Positions 31,668-40,744 of a stretch of DNA of 64,000 bases are shown in pieces. The translations under genes and the position numbers were made by a program. The notes beneath the pieces were generated by a model, which worked only from the letters and a program-made list of their open reading frames with translations, ran no database searches and was not told the DNA's origin. Origin of the DNA: Nocardia pneumoniae NBRC 100136 (GTDB taxonomy: Bacteria > Actinomycetota > Actinomycetes > Mycobacteriales > Mycobacteriaceae); the NCBI RefSeq assembly GCF_000308755.1, contig NZ_BAGF01000081.1, positions 1-64,000 on the forward strand, given 5' to 3'. Each line of letters begins with the position of its first letter. Within the stretch, counting starts at the first letter, position 1.

Positions 31668-33682
31668 CGGCGACACTCACGACGACGCCGATCGCGGCCG
31701 AACCGCGACCGAAATCCCAACTTCGCTGGGAATACCCGGCGCTCGCGGTGCTGCTGATCGGCACGACAGTGGCGTATCTGTGCAATCTGAGCGCGAACAA
31801 GTGGGGCAACGCGTTCTATTCCGCTGCGGTGCAGGCGGGTTCGGTGTCGTGGAAGGCGTTCTTCTTCGGATCCTCCGATGCCGCGAACTCGATCACCGTG
31901 GACAAACCGCCCGCCTCGTTGTGGTTGATGGAATTGTCCGTGCGTGCGTTCGGCCTGAACAGCTGGAGCATCCTGGTGCCGGAGGTACTGCTCGGCGTGG
32001 CCACCGTCGCGCTGGTGTGGGCCACGGTGCGCAGGCCGTTCGGACCCGCCGCCGGATTGATCGCGGGATCGGCGCTGGCGGTGACTCCCGTCGCGGCGCT
32101 CATGTTCCGGTTCAACAACCCGGAAGCGCTGCTGGTGTTCTTGATGGTCGCCGCGGCGTGGGCGATGACGCGTGCGGTGGAGGACGGCCGCTGGCGCTGG
32201 CTCGTGCTGACCGGCGTGCTGATCGGATTCGGCTTCCTCACAAAGCAATTGCAGGTGCTGCTGGTGGTGCCCGCATTGGCGCTCACCTACCTGATCGCGG
32301 GTCCGCCGAAGCTCGGCAAACGCATCGTGCAGCTGTTCGCGGCGGGCGCGGCGATGGTGCTGGCCGCCGGGTGGTGGCTGCTGGCGGTGGAGTTGTGGCC
32401 CGCCTCGTCGCGTCCGTGGATCGGCGGCTCGCACACCAACTCCATCCTGGAGCTGACCCTCGGCTACAACGGCCTCGGACGGCTCAACGGCAACGAACGC
32501 GGCAGCGTCGGCCCCGGCGGCGAACTCCCCTCCGGCGGCAACGGCATGTGGGGCAGCACCGGCATCACGCGCCTGTTCGAACCCGCCCAAGGCGGCCAGA
32601 TCGCGTGGCTGATCCCAGCGGCTCTCGTCGCGCTTGTCGTAGGAATCATCTTGCGTGGCAAGAACAGTCGAACCGATCAGCAGCGTGCGGCGCTGATCCT
32701 CTGGGGCGGGTGGCTGCTGGTGACCGGGCTGGTGTTCAGCTTCATGGCGGGCATCTTCCACCAGTACTACACCGTCGCGCTGGCCCCGGCGGTCGCCGCG
32801 CTGGTCGGCGCGGGTGCGGTGCTGCTGTGGCGGGCGCGCCGCAGGCTGAGCGTGCGGCTGGCGTCGGCGCTGGCGGTTGGCCTGACCACGGCGACGGCGT
32901 GGATGCTGTTGTCCCGCAGTGCCGAGTGGCAGCCATGGCTGCGTTGGACCGTGCTGGTCGTCGGCGTCATCGCGACGCTCGCCGTCGCCTTCCCCGCGCC
33001 GCGGAAGCTGGCCGTGGTCTCGGCGCTGGCAGTCGCGTTCACCGCCTTGGCCGGGCCGGTCGCCTATGCGGTGGACACGATCGCCACCCCGCACGCCGGT
33101 TCGATTCCCTCGGCCGGGCCGAACGTCGCGATGCACGGCAATCGACCTCCGTGGGGCGACGTGATGATCGGCATCGGGCCTCCACCGCAGGACGGGCAAG
33201 CACCGAATGGGTGGTCCCCCGGGTCTGCGCCGGTGCCTGGAAGGGGTCGGCAGGGCGCGATGCCCGGCGGCGCGACCGGGGACGGTGGTCCAGGCCCCAA
33301 CGGAGGCGGTGGAATCGGCGGGCTCCTCGGGGCCAATGAGCCGAGCGCGCAGGTCGTGTCCCTGCTCGAGCAGAACGGCGGCGACTACACGTGGGTGGCC
33401 GCGGCCATCGGCTCCAACAGCGCCGCGGGCTTGCAACTGGCCACCGAACTGCCCGTGATGCCGGTCGGCGGCTTCAACGGCAGCGACCCGTCGCCGACGC
33501 TGGAGCAGTTCGAACAGTATGTCGCCGAAGGAAAGATCCACTATTTCGTCGGCGGCGGCCGTGGCGGTCCCGGTTCTTCGAGCTCTTCGCCCAGCGCGCA
33601 GATCGCGCAGTGGGTGCAGGAGAACTTCACCGCCACACAGGTGGACGGCGTCACCCTGTACGACCTCACTGCCACCCGCTGA
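31664..33682 (+). CDS. Membrane glycosyltransferase, GT39/ArnT-like (YkcB type)
   Basis: A 672-residue membrane protein with about 12 helices in residues 20-440. It contains the GT39 entry motif (NKWGNAFYSAAVQAGSVSWKA, with acid residues in SITVDKPPASLWLM) and a large soluble C-terminal region rich in Gly/Pro followed by a domain ending in VDGVTLYDLTATR. It would use a polyprenyl-phosphate sugar to glycosylate an outside acceptor. The GTG start follows AAAGGAG. It probably uses the lipid sugar made by the preceding GT2-GtrA protein. The acceptor is unknown. Confidence 0.9.
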   Translation: MTATLTTTPIAAEPRPKSQLRWEYPALAVLLIGTTVAYLCNLSANKWGNAFYSAAVQAGSVSWKAFFFGSSDAANSITVDKPPASLWLMELSVRAFGLNSWSILVPEVLLGVATVALVWATVRRPFGPAAGLIAGSALAVTPVAALMFRFNNPEALLVFLMVAAAWAMTRAVEDGRWRWLVLTGVLIGFGFLTKQLQVLLVVPALALTYLIAGPPKLGKRIVQLFAAGAAMVLAAGWWLLAVELWPASSRPWIGGSHTNSILELTLGYNGLGRLNGNERGSVGPGGELPSGGNGMWGSTGITRLFEPAQGGQIAWLIPAALVALVVGIILRGKNSRTDQQRAALILWGGWLLVTGLVFSFMAGIFHQYYTVALAPAVAALVGAGAVLLWRARRRLSVRLASALAVGLTTATAWMLLSRSAEWQPWLRWTVLVVGVIATLAVAFPAPRKLAVVSALAVAFTALAGPVAYAVDTIATPHAGSIPSAGPNVAMHGNRPPWGDVMIGIGPPPQDGQAPNGWSPGSAPVPGRGRQGAMPGGATGDGGPGPNGGGGIGGLLGANEPSAQVVSLLEQNGGDYTWVAAAIGSNSAAGLQLATELPVMPVGGFNGSDPSPTLEQFEQYVAEGKIHYFVGGGRGGPGSSSSSPSAQIAQWVQENFTATQVDGVTLYDLTATR

Positions 33683-33693
33683 AACCACGCGAC

Positions 33694-33726
33694 GCGGCCC
33701 CGCAGCCCTGCAGCTGCTGGGGCCGC
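33694..33726. terminator. Hairpin after the GT39 gene
   Basis: An 8-base-pair GC stem (33694-33701 with 33719-33726) extended by GCAGC/GCTGC forms a stable hairpin 12 bases after the stop. It is probably the terminator of the glycosyltransferase operon. The remaining 250 bases before the next gene show no further gene. Confidence 0.6.
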
Positions 33727-33977
33727 ATCGCCGCCCAACGCGGATTGGCGGTGTGATCCCCGACGCGTAGACGCTATCGGCGGACTGTTCGACATCGAGG
33801 CCGTTCCCGGAAGGGACACGGGATGGGCGAGTGTGACATGGCCGCGAGACCGCGGCGGGCTCTTGGCACCCGGCAAAACGCCAGCGATGATGTTCGGTAC
33901 GTGACGGCTTCGGGTCGGGAGCCGGGGCCCCGGCCACCATCAGGTCACGCGTACACCGCGAACACTCAGGGAAACAG

Positions 33978-34343
33978 TTGAATGCTTTCACGAAGCTGGC
34001 CGTGACGGTGGTCAGCGCACTCGTCGCAACCGCGCTCGCCGTGGGATTCGCCTCCACCGCGTCGGCGGCGCCGGTGGACAACGCCGCACCGATCGCGGCG
34101 GCGACCAGCGAACCCCCGCAGGTGACCTACATCAAGGCGTGCCTGCCGCCCGGTGACACGATCGAGCTCCGCACCGGAATCGGCGCGGCGATCGGAGCCG
34201 CCATCGGTGCGCTCGTCGGGCTGCCGGTGTTCTTCGTCGGCGCGATCCCCGGCGCGATCATCGTCGGACTGATCGGGGCCGCGATCGGAGCCTCCTCCTA
34301 CGCCATCGATTCCGGGCGGCTCGAGCAGCAGGGATTGTGCTGA
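33978..34343 (+). CDS. Small secreted protein with glycine-zipper-like segment
   Basis: A 121-residue protein from TTG 33978, with AGGGAA five bases upstream. The signal peptide is about residues 1-30 (TKLAVTVVSALVATALAVGFA, cut near ASAAP). The mature part has a run of small residues with GxxxG repeats (TGIGAAIGAAIGALVGLP, GAIPGAIIVGLIGAAIGA), typical of membrane-inserting glycine zippers. Two cysteines flank it. Many Nocardia genes encode such peptides. A membrane-active or cell-wall role is possible, with no direct evidence. Confidence 0.75.
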   Translation: MNAFTKLAVTVVSALVATALAVGFASTASAAPVDNAAPIAAATSEPPQVTYIKACLPPGDTIELRTGIGAAIGAAIGALVGLPVFFVGAIPGAIIVGLIGAAIGASSYAIDSGRLEQQGLC

Positions 34344-34360
34344 CCACCTGATGCGCGAAT

Positions 34361-34386
34361 CGGCCCCGCTGGCAGCAGCGGGGCCG
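34361..34386. terminator. Hairpin after the glycine-zipper gene
   Basis: A perfect 11-base-pair stem (34361-34371 with 34376-34386) with a GCAG loop, 18 bases after the stop. It may terminate both this gene and the convergent regulator operon that ends at 34558. Confidence 0.6.
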
Positions 34387-34557
34387 TCGCCATCTCCATG
34401 AGTAGCCGCTCCCCGCGTCCAGCGCGGCAGCCCCGCTGTCGAGGCGGTGAGGATTCGAGGAGGCGGCGAACGGCCTCGGTGAGTGCGACATTCTTGCCGT
34501 ACATCTCCGCGATCATCCGTTGCTGCTCATGCCGCGCCTAGTGGCCCGGCAGCGGGC

Positions 34558-35172
34558 TCAGCGTGTCCCGTGCAGAGCGGCGTGCAGCGTCGCGGCCCAC
34601 TGCTGCACGATTCGCTTTCGACGGGCCGAGTCGTCGGTGAGGACGTCGGCCAAACCGAGGCCGCGGGCCATGTCCAGGGTCGCCTGGACCAGATGATGGG
34701 CGACCGGGTCGGAGTCGTCCACGCCGAGGGCCTCGACGGCGCGGCGGTGTGACGCGCGACCGAAGCGGGCCTCCAGCGGGACGATGCGTTCGCGCAGCGC
34801 CGGATCGGCGGCGGCGTGCGTCCACACCTGCAGGGCCGCCTTGAACAGCGGACTGGTGTAGGACTCGACCAGTCCCGCCACCACCGCCTCGGTGCGGGCG
34901 GGTCCGTCGCCCAGCTCGGTCAACGTCGCCGCCTCCTGCACGGCCTGCCCGCTGCGCGTGTCGAACATGTACTCCAGCGCGGCGGTGATCAGATCCTCCC
35001 TGGTCGGGAAGTGATGCTGGGCCGCACCACGGGACACCCCGGCGCGCTCGGCGACCACGGCAACCGTCGCGGCCGCCCAGCCCATTTCGGCCAGACAGTC
35101 GATGGTCGCCTCGAGCAGGCGCTGCCGAGTGGCTCGGCTGCGGTCCTGCTTCGGTTCGTGGGGTGTCGCCAT
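34558..35172 (-). CDS. TetR-family regulator of the acyl-CoA operon
   Basis: A 204-residue regulator with a standard N-terminal helix-turn-helix (RLLEATIDCLAEMGWAAAT, VAERAGVSRGAAQHHFPTREDL). It is the last gene of the minus-strand operon, five bases after the enoyl-CoA hydratase. An acyl-CoA or pathway ester is the likely inducer. A CAAGCA-type palindrome upstream of the first operon gene (43782-43797) is the probable binding site, by position. Confidence 0.87.
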   Translation of the reverse strand: MATPHEPKQDRSRATRQRLLEATIDCLAEMGWAAATVAVVAERAGVSRGAAQHHFPTREDLITAALEYMFDTRSGQAVQEAATLTELGDGPARTEAVVAGLVESYTSPLFKAALQVWTHAAADPALRERIVPLEARFGRASHRRAVEALGVDDSDPVAHHLVQATLDMARGLGLADVLTDDSARRKRIVQQWAATLHAALHGTR

Positions 35173-35177
35173 GGTGG

Positions 35178-35954
35178 TTATTCTGCCCAGCTAGGCGGGC
35201 GACGCTGCAAAAAGGCCAGCATGCCCTCGTGCACTTCGGGGGTGCCGAAGAAGCGCGCCGAACGCTGCGCGAGTTCCTCGGCGGAGGAGTCGAACCGAGC
35301 GAGGATGTCCGCGTTGACCAGCCGCTTGGCCTCCGCGAGACCCTGCGGCGATCCCTTGCGCACCTCCGCGCACAGCCGCGCCACCTCGGCCGCCGGGTCG
35401 TCGGCGGTGACGGTGACCAGGCCGATCTCCTGCGCCACGGCGGCGCCGAACTTCTCGCCGGTCAGGTAGTACCGGCTGGCCGCGCGCGGGCTGAGCCTCG
35501 GCAGCAGGGTCAGCGAGATCATGAACGGCGCCAGGCCGATCCGTACCTCGGTGAGCGCGAAACTGCTGCCCGGCCCGGCCACGACGATGTCGCAGGCGGC
35601 CACGATGCCCATGCCGCCGGCACGGACATTGCCGTCGATTCGCGCGATCACTGGCTTCGGCGTCTCCACCAGCCTGCGCAGCACACCGATCATCACCCGG
35701 GTGCGCTCGTCGGCGGCCACGGCCGGATCGGCGTCACTCGCCTCAGTGAGATCCGCGCCCGCGCAGAAGGTGTTGCCGGTGTGCGCGAGCACGATGACGC
35801 GCACCTTGTCGTCGGCCGCCGCGTCGTCCAGGCCGCGCAGCAGCTCGGCGACCAGCTTGGACGACAGCGCGTTGCGGTTGTGCGGCGAGTCGAACGTGAG
35901 CGTCGCCACACCACCGCTGGACTCGTAGCGGACGAACGGACCCGTCTCGGTCAT
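35178..35954 (-). CDS. Enoyl-CoA hydratase/isomerase family protein (EchA7-like)
   Basis: A 258-residue crotonase-fold enzyme. The oxyanion-hole strand is VIVLAHTGNTFCAGADL and the second half has IARIDGNVRAGGMGIVAACDIVVA. It would hydrate an enoyl-CoA or act on a related thioester. By gene order it is the counterpart of EchA7 (Rv0971c). In leucine-type catabolism the equivalent step is 3-methylglutaconyl-CoA hydration. The next step's lyase is not in this operon. Confidence 0.9.
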   Translation of the reverse strand: MTETGPFVRYESSGGVATLTFDSPHNRNALSSKLVAELLRGLDDAAADDKVRVIVLAHTGNTFCAGADLTEASDADPAVAADERTRVMIGVLRRLVETPKPVIARIDGNVRAGGMGIVAACDIVVAGPGSSFALTEVRIGLAPFMISLTLLPRLSPRAASRYYLTGEKFGAAVAQEIGLVTVTADDPAAEVARLCAEVRKGSPQGLAEAKRLVNADILARFDSSAEELAQRSARFFGTPEVHEGMLAFLQRRPPSWAE

Positions 35955-35964
35955 GCGCTCCCTC

Positions 35965-37125
35965 TCAGTACGACTTCGGCAGGCCCAGCGAGTGCTGGGC
36001 GACGAAGTTCAGCACCATTTCCCGGCTGACCGGCGCAATCCGGCCGATCCGCGCGGCGGCCAGCATGGCGGCCAGCCCGACGTCCCTGGTAAGGCCGGAG
36101 CCGCCGTGCGTCTGAATGGCCTGGTCGAGCGCCTTGATGCTGGCCTCCGCCGCCGCGTATTTCGCCATGTTGGCGGCTTCAGCGGCGCCCATCTCGTCAC
36201 CGGCGTCGTAGAGGGTCGCGGCCTTCTGCATCATCAGTTTGGCCAATTCCACTTCGACCTTCACCTGCGCGAGCGGATGCGAAATGCCCTGGTGCGCACC
36301 GATCGGCGTCTTCCACACCGCCCGCTCCCTGGCGTATTCCACGGCGCGGTCGATGGCGTAGCGGCCCAGGCCGATGGCCATCGCGGCGCCCATGATGCGT
36401 TCCGGGTTCAGACCGGCGAACAGCTGCATCAGCGCCGCGTCCTCCTTGCCGACCAGCGCCGTCGAGGGCAGCCGGACGTCGTCGAGGAACAGGCTGTACT
36501 GGTGGTCGGGCTCGATGATGTCCATCTCCTGCGCCGTCTTGGTGAAGCCTTCGGCGTCGGTCGGCACGATGAACAGGGCGGGCTTGAGCTTGCCGGTCTT
36601 GTGGTCCTCGGTGCGGGACACGATCAGCACCGCCTCGGCCTGGTCCACGCCGGAGATGAAGATCTTGCGGCCGTTGAGGATCCAGTCCTCGCCGTCGCGG
36701 CGGGCGGTGGTGGTGATCTGGTGGGAGTTGGAGCCCGCGTCCGGCTCGGTGATGCCGAAGACCATCTTGCCGGAGCCGTCGGCGAGCTTGGGCAGCCATT
36801 CCCGCTTCTGCTCGTCGGTGCCGTACCTGGTGATGACGGTGCCGCAGATGGCCGGGGAGACCACCATGAGCAGCAGGCCCGCGCCCTGCGCGGACAGTTC
36901 CTCCATCACCAGCGACAGCTCGTACATGCCCGCGCCGCCGCCACCGTATTCCTCCGGCAGGTTCACCCCGAGGAACCCGAGTTTGCCCGCTTCATTCCAC
37001 AATTCGTCCAGCGGCTCGTTCTTCCGCGCCTTCGGCAGCACGTAGTCGCGGTAGTTGTATTTCGCGGCCAGCGCCGCGACGGCGGCCCGCAGCGCCTTCT
37101 GCTCGTCGGTTTCGATGAAGCCCAT
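35965..37125 (-). CDS. Acyl-CoA dehydrogenase (FadE12-like)
   Basis: A 386-residue FAD-dependent dehydrogenase. It has FGITEPDAGSNSHQITTTARRDG (FAD/substrate contact), GRKIFISGVDQA, the C-terminal QTHGGSGLTRDVGLAAMLAAARI, and the usual helix-sheet-helix length. It introduces a double bond at the alpha-beta position of an acyl-CoA. It starts with an ATG that shares its first base with the AccA stop (TGATG). Gene order matches FadE12 (Rv0972c). Confidence 0.92.
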   Translation of the reverse strand: MGFIETDEQKALRAAVAALAAKYNYRDYVLPKARKNEPLDELWNEAGKLGFLGVNLPEEYGGGGAGMYELSLVMEELSAQGAGLLLMVVSPAICGTVITRYGTDEQKREWLPKLADGSGKMVFGITEPDAGSNSHQITTTARRDGEDWILNGRKIFISGVDQAEAVLIVSRTEDHKTGKLKPALFIVPTDAEGFTKTAQEMDIIEPDHQYSLFLDDVRLPSTALVGKEDAALMQLFAGLNPERIMGAAMAIGLGRYAIDRAVEYARERAVWKTPIGAHQGISHPLAQVKVEVELAKLMMQKAATLYDAGDEMGAAEAANMAKYAAAEASIKALDQAIQTHGGSGLTRDVGLAAMLAAARIGRIAPVSREMVLNFVAQHSLGLPKSY

Positions 37126-39137
37126 CAGATCTCCTGGTTTTCGTTGGTCTCGTCGTTCGAGGCGGGTTCGACGACCGCGAGCACGGCGCCGACGTCGACC
37201 TGCTGGCCGACGGTGACGTTGACGGCGCTGAGCACGCCCGCGGTGGGCGCGGCGATGGTGTGCTCCATCTTCATCGCCTCCAGCCACAGGATCGGCTGAC
37301 CCTGTTGGACATGGCTGCCGATCTCGGCCCCGAGCCGGATCACGCTGCCCGGCATGGGGGCCAGCAGCGAGCCGGTGGCCACCTGGTCGGCCGGATCGCT
37401 GAACCGGGGCAGCCTGCGCACGGCCACCGGTCCCAGCGGCGAGTCGACGTAGACGTGGTCGCCGTAGCGCGCGACATCGAACTGCCTGCGCACCGGGCCC
37501 CGTTCGCCCGGAACGGACAGCACGACGCGATCCGGCGCCGACTCGACGAGGGTCAGCCCGTCGTGACCGTCCACCGTGAGACCGGTCCCGCCGAACCGGT
37601 AGCCCACCTCGTGCGTCCCGGTGGCGCGGCTCTCGTAGGACTTGCGCTGCGACTGCGACGGCAGGTTCCGCCATCCGCTGGGCAGCCCGCCGCCCACCCG
37701 CGCCCCGGCGCGGTTCGCCGCCGCGTCGGCGAGAGCGGCGGCCACGATGGACAACGCCTCGTCGGGTTCCGAGACCAGCGGCGCGGCGAGGGCAGCCAAG
37801 CCGTGCGTCTCGAAGAACGCGGTGTCGGTGTCCCCGGCCAGGAACGCCGGATGACGCAGCACCCGCACCAGCAAGTCCCGGTTGGTGACCAGACCGTGGA
37901 TCTTCGCCCGGTGCAGCGCCGCGGCCAGCAATCGCGCTGCCGCACTTCTTGTTTCAGCGTACGAGATGACCTTGGCCAGCATCGGGTCGTAGTGCACGCC
38001 GACCACCGAACCGTCCACCACACCTGTGTCCAGGCGTACGCCCGGGCGATCGAGCAGATCGAATTCAGTACGCACCGAAGGAATCTCGATTCGGTGCACC
38101 GTTCCGCTCTGCGGCTGCCAGTCGTGCGCCGGGTCCTCGGCATAGAGCCGTACCTCGATCGAATGCCCGTGCATCGCGGGCGGTTCGGCGGGCAAGGCGT
38201 CACCCGCGGCGACATCCAATTGCAGCCGGACCAGATCCAGCCCGGTGGTGCATTCGGTGACCGGGTGCTCCACTTGCAGACGGGTGTTCATCTCCAGGAA
38301 GAAGAACTCGCCCTGCTCGTCGGCGAGGAACTCGACGGTGCCCGCGCCGGTGTAGCCGATCGCGCCGGCCGCCAGCCGGGCCGCCTCGAACAGCCGCGCC
38401 CGCATGCCCTCGGTGCGCTCCACCAGCGGCGAGGGCGCCTCCTCGATGACCTTCTGATGGCGGCGCTGGATGGAGCACTCGCGCTCGCCCACCGCCCAGA
38501 TCGTGCCGTGGATGTCGGCCATGACCTGGACCTCGATGTGCCTGCCGGTCTCCAGGTACCGCTCGCAGAACACCGTCGGATCGCCGAACGCGGATTCCGC
38601 CTCCCGGCGGGCGGCCTCGATCTGCGGCGCCAGGTCGGCGAGGTCGCGCACCACCCGCATGCCGCGCCCTCCGCCGCCCGCGGACGCCTTGATCAGCACC
38701 GGCAGATGCTCCTCGGTCACCTCGGCCGGGTCCAGCTCGGCGAGCACGGGGACACCGGCGGCGTCCATCATCTTCTTCGCGGCGACCTTCGAACCCATCT
38801 GCTCGATCGCCTCGACCGGCGGCCCGATCCAGACCAGCCCGGCGTCGAGCACCGCCTCGGCGAATTCCGCGTTCTCGGAAAGGAATCCGTATCCGGGATG
38901 GATGGCGTCCGCGCCGGTGGCGAGCGCGGCCTCGATGATCAGCTCACCGCGCAGGTAGGTCTCCGCGGGCGTATTGCCGGGCAGGCGCACCGCGGCGTCC
39001 GCCTCGGTGACGTGCGGCGCGGCGGCATCCGCGTCGGAGTACACCGCGACGGTGCCCACGCCCATGCGGCGGCAGGTCGCGAAGACCCGGCGGGCGATTT
39101 CGCCGCGGTTGGCGACGAGGACGTTCGTGATTTCCAT
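37125..39137 (-). CDS. Biotin-dependent acyl-CoA carboxylase alpha chain (AccA2-like)
   Basis: A 670-residue protein with biotin carboxylase at the N terminus (VLVANRGEIARRVFAT, KASAGGGGRGMRVVRD ATP-grasp loop, FLEMNTRLQVEHPVTE), a middle domain, and a C-terminal biotinyl domain with EAMKMEHTI about 45 residues from the end. It carboxylates biotin using ATP and bicarbonate. The ATG at 39137 gives MEITNVLVANRGE. A GTG at 39149 overlapping the AccD stop is an alternative. Counterpart of AccA2 (Rv0973c). Confidence 0.93.
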   Translation of the reverse strand: MEITNVLVANRGEIARRVFATCRRMGVGTVAVYSDADAAAPHVTEADAAVRLPGNTPAETYLRGELIIEAALATGADAIHPGYGFLSENAEFAEAVLDAGLVWIGPPVEAIEQMGSKVAAKKMMDAAGVPVLAELDPAEVTEEHLPVLIKASAGGGGRGMRVVRDLADLAPQIEAARREAESAFGDPTVFCERYLETGRHIEVQVMADIHGTIWAVGERECSIQRRHQKVIEEAPSPLVERTEGMRARLFEAARLAAGAIGYTGAGTVEFLADEQGEFFFLEMNTRLQVEHPVTECTTGLDLVRLQLDVAAGDALPAEPPAMHGHSIEVRLYAEDPAHDWQPQSGTVHRIEIPSVRTEFDLLDRPGVRLDTGVVDGSVVGVHYDPMLAKVISYAETRSAAARLLAAALHRAKIHGLVTNRDLLVRVLRHPAFLAGDTDTAFFETHGLAALAAPLVSEPDEALSIVAAALADAAANRAGARVGGGLPSGWRNLPSQSQRKSYESRATGTHEVGYRFGGTGLTVDGHDGLTLVESAPDRVVLSVPGERGPVRRQFDVARYGDHVYVDSPLGPVAVRRLPRFSDPADQVATGSLLAPMPGSVIRLGAEIGSHVQQGQPILWLEAMKMEHTIAAPTAGVLSAVNVTVGQQVDVGAVLAVVEPASNDETNENQEI

Positions 39138-39145
39138 CCGCGGCC

Positions 39146-40744
39146 TCACATTCGGAAGACGCCGAAGCCTTCGGCGCCCTTGATCGGGGCATTGTGAATG
39201 GCCGACAAGGACATTCCCAACACCGTCCGGGTATCACGCGGGTCGATGACGCCGTCGTCGTAGAGCCGCCCCGACATGAACATCGCCAGCGACTCGGCCT
39301 CGATCTGCGCCTCCACCATGGCGCGCATCCCGGCGTCGGCCTCCTCGTCGAACGGCAAGCCCTTCGCCTCGGCGGCGGCCCGGCTGACGATCGAGATGAC
39401 GCCCGCGAGCTGCGCCCCGCCCATGACGGCGGATTTCGCGCTGGGCCAAGCGAAGACGAAACGCGGGTCGTAGGCCCGGCCGCACATGCCGTAGTGTCCC
39501 GCGCCGTAGGACGCGCCCATCAGCACCGAGATGTGCGGCACCTTCGAGTTGGACACCGCGTTGATCATCATCGAGCCGTGCTTGATGATGCCCTTCTGCT
39601 CGTACTCCTTGCCGACCATGTAACCAGTGGTGTTGTGCAGGAAGAGCAGTGGCGTGTTCGTCTTGTTGGCCAGCTGGATGAACTGGGTGGCCTTCTGCGA
39701 CTCCTCGGAGAACAGCACGCCGCGCGCGTTCGCCAGGATGCCGATCGGATACCCGTGCAGTTCGGCCCATCCGGTGACCAGGCTGCTGCCGTAGAGCGGT
39801 TTGAACTCGTCGAAGTCCGAGCCGTCCACGATGCGCGCGATCACCTCGCGCGGGTCGAACGGGATCTTCAGGTCCGACGGCACGATGCCGAGCAGGTCCT
39901 CGGGGTCGTAGAGCGGCTCGATCACCTCGGCGCGCGGCGCGGGGCCCTGCTTGCGCCAGTTCAGCCGCTTGACGATGGATCGGCCGATGCGGATCGCGTC
40001 CTGCTCGTCCACCGCGTAGTAGTCGGCGAGGCCGGAGATCCGGGCGTGCATGTCGGCGCCGCCGAGGGATTCGTCGTCGGACTCCTCACCGGTGGCCATC
40101 TTGACCAGCGGCGGTCCGCCGAGGAACACCTTGGAGCGCTCCTTGATCATCACCACGTGATCGGACATGCCGGGGATGTAGGCGCCGCCCGCGGTGGAGT
40201 TGCCGAACACCAGCGCGATGGTCGGGATGCCCTCCGCCGAGGCCCGGGTGAGATCGCGGAACATCCGTCCGCCCGGGACGAAGACTTCTTTTTGCGTGGG
40301 CAGATCCGCGCCGCCGGATTCCACCAGCGAGATCACCGGGAGCCGGTTCTCCCGCACGATGTCGTTGATGCGCAGGGTCTTGCGCAGGGTCCAGGGGTTC
40401 GAGGTGCCGCCGCGCACGGTCGGGTCCGGCGCGACGATCATGCACTCGACGCCCTCCACGACCCCGATGCCCGCGATGGTGCTCGCGCCGACGTGGAATT
40501 CGCTGCCCCAGCCCGCCAGCGGGCACAGCTCCAGGAACGGCGAATCCTCGTCGATGAGCAGTTCGATGCGCTCGCGGGCGGTCAGCTTGCCGCGCTTGCG
40601 GTGCCGGGCCAGCTTGTCCGGGCCGCCGCCCGCGATGGCCTTGGCGAACTCGGCTTCGACCTCGACGAGCTTGGCGCTCATGGCTTCCGCGGCCGCGGCG
40701 TAGTCGGGCGACCCGGTGTCCAGGGTGCTTCGTAAGATGGTCAT
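39146..40744 (-). CDS. Acyl-CoA carboxylase beta chain, methylcrotonyl/geranyl-CoA type
   Basis: A 532-residue carboxyltransferase. It shows VFGNSTAGGAYIPGMSD and the C-terminal half FLHNTTGYMVGKEYEQKG, GASYGAGHYGMCGRAYDP and WPSAKSAVMGGAQLAGV. The TGYMVG...EQKGIIKHG pattern is that of methylcrotonyl- and geranyl-CoA carboxylase beta chains rather than propionyl-CoA ones. It transfers CO2 from biotin to an acyl-CoA gamma or alpha carbon. Its ATG overlaps the preceding dehydrogenase stop (ATGA). Counterpart of AccD2 (Rv0974c). Confidence 0.92.
   Translation of the reverse strand: MTILRSTLDTGSPDYAAAAEAMSAKLVEVEAEFAKAIAGGGPDKLARHRKRGKLTARERIELLIDEDSPFLELCPLAGWGSEFHVGASTIAGIGVVEGVECMIVAPDPTVRGGTSNPWTLRKTLRINDIVRENRLPVISLVESGGADLPTQKEVFVPGGRMFRDLTRASAEGIPTIALVFGNSTAGGAYIPGMSDHVVMIKERSKVFLGGPPLVKMATGEESDDESLGGADMHARISGLADYYAVDEQDAIRIGRSIVKRLNWRKQGPAPRAEVIEPLYDPEDLLGIVPSDLKIPFDPREVIARIVDGSDFDEFKPLYGSSLVTGWAELHGYPIGILANARGVLFSEESQKATQFIQLANKTNTPLLFLHNTTGYMVGKEYEQKGIIKHGSMMINAVSNSKVPHISVLMGASYGAGHYGMCGRAYDPRFVFAWPSAKSAVMGGAQLAGVISIVSRAAAEAKGLPFDEEADAGMRAMVEAQIEAESLAMFMSGRLYDDGVIDPRDTRTVLGMSLSAIHNAPIKGAEGFGVFRM

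Noticed and set aside
38944..39237. Small frame upstream of the AccA gene on the minus strand
   Set aside because: Overlaps AccD and AccA coding in another frame, with no motif.
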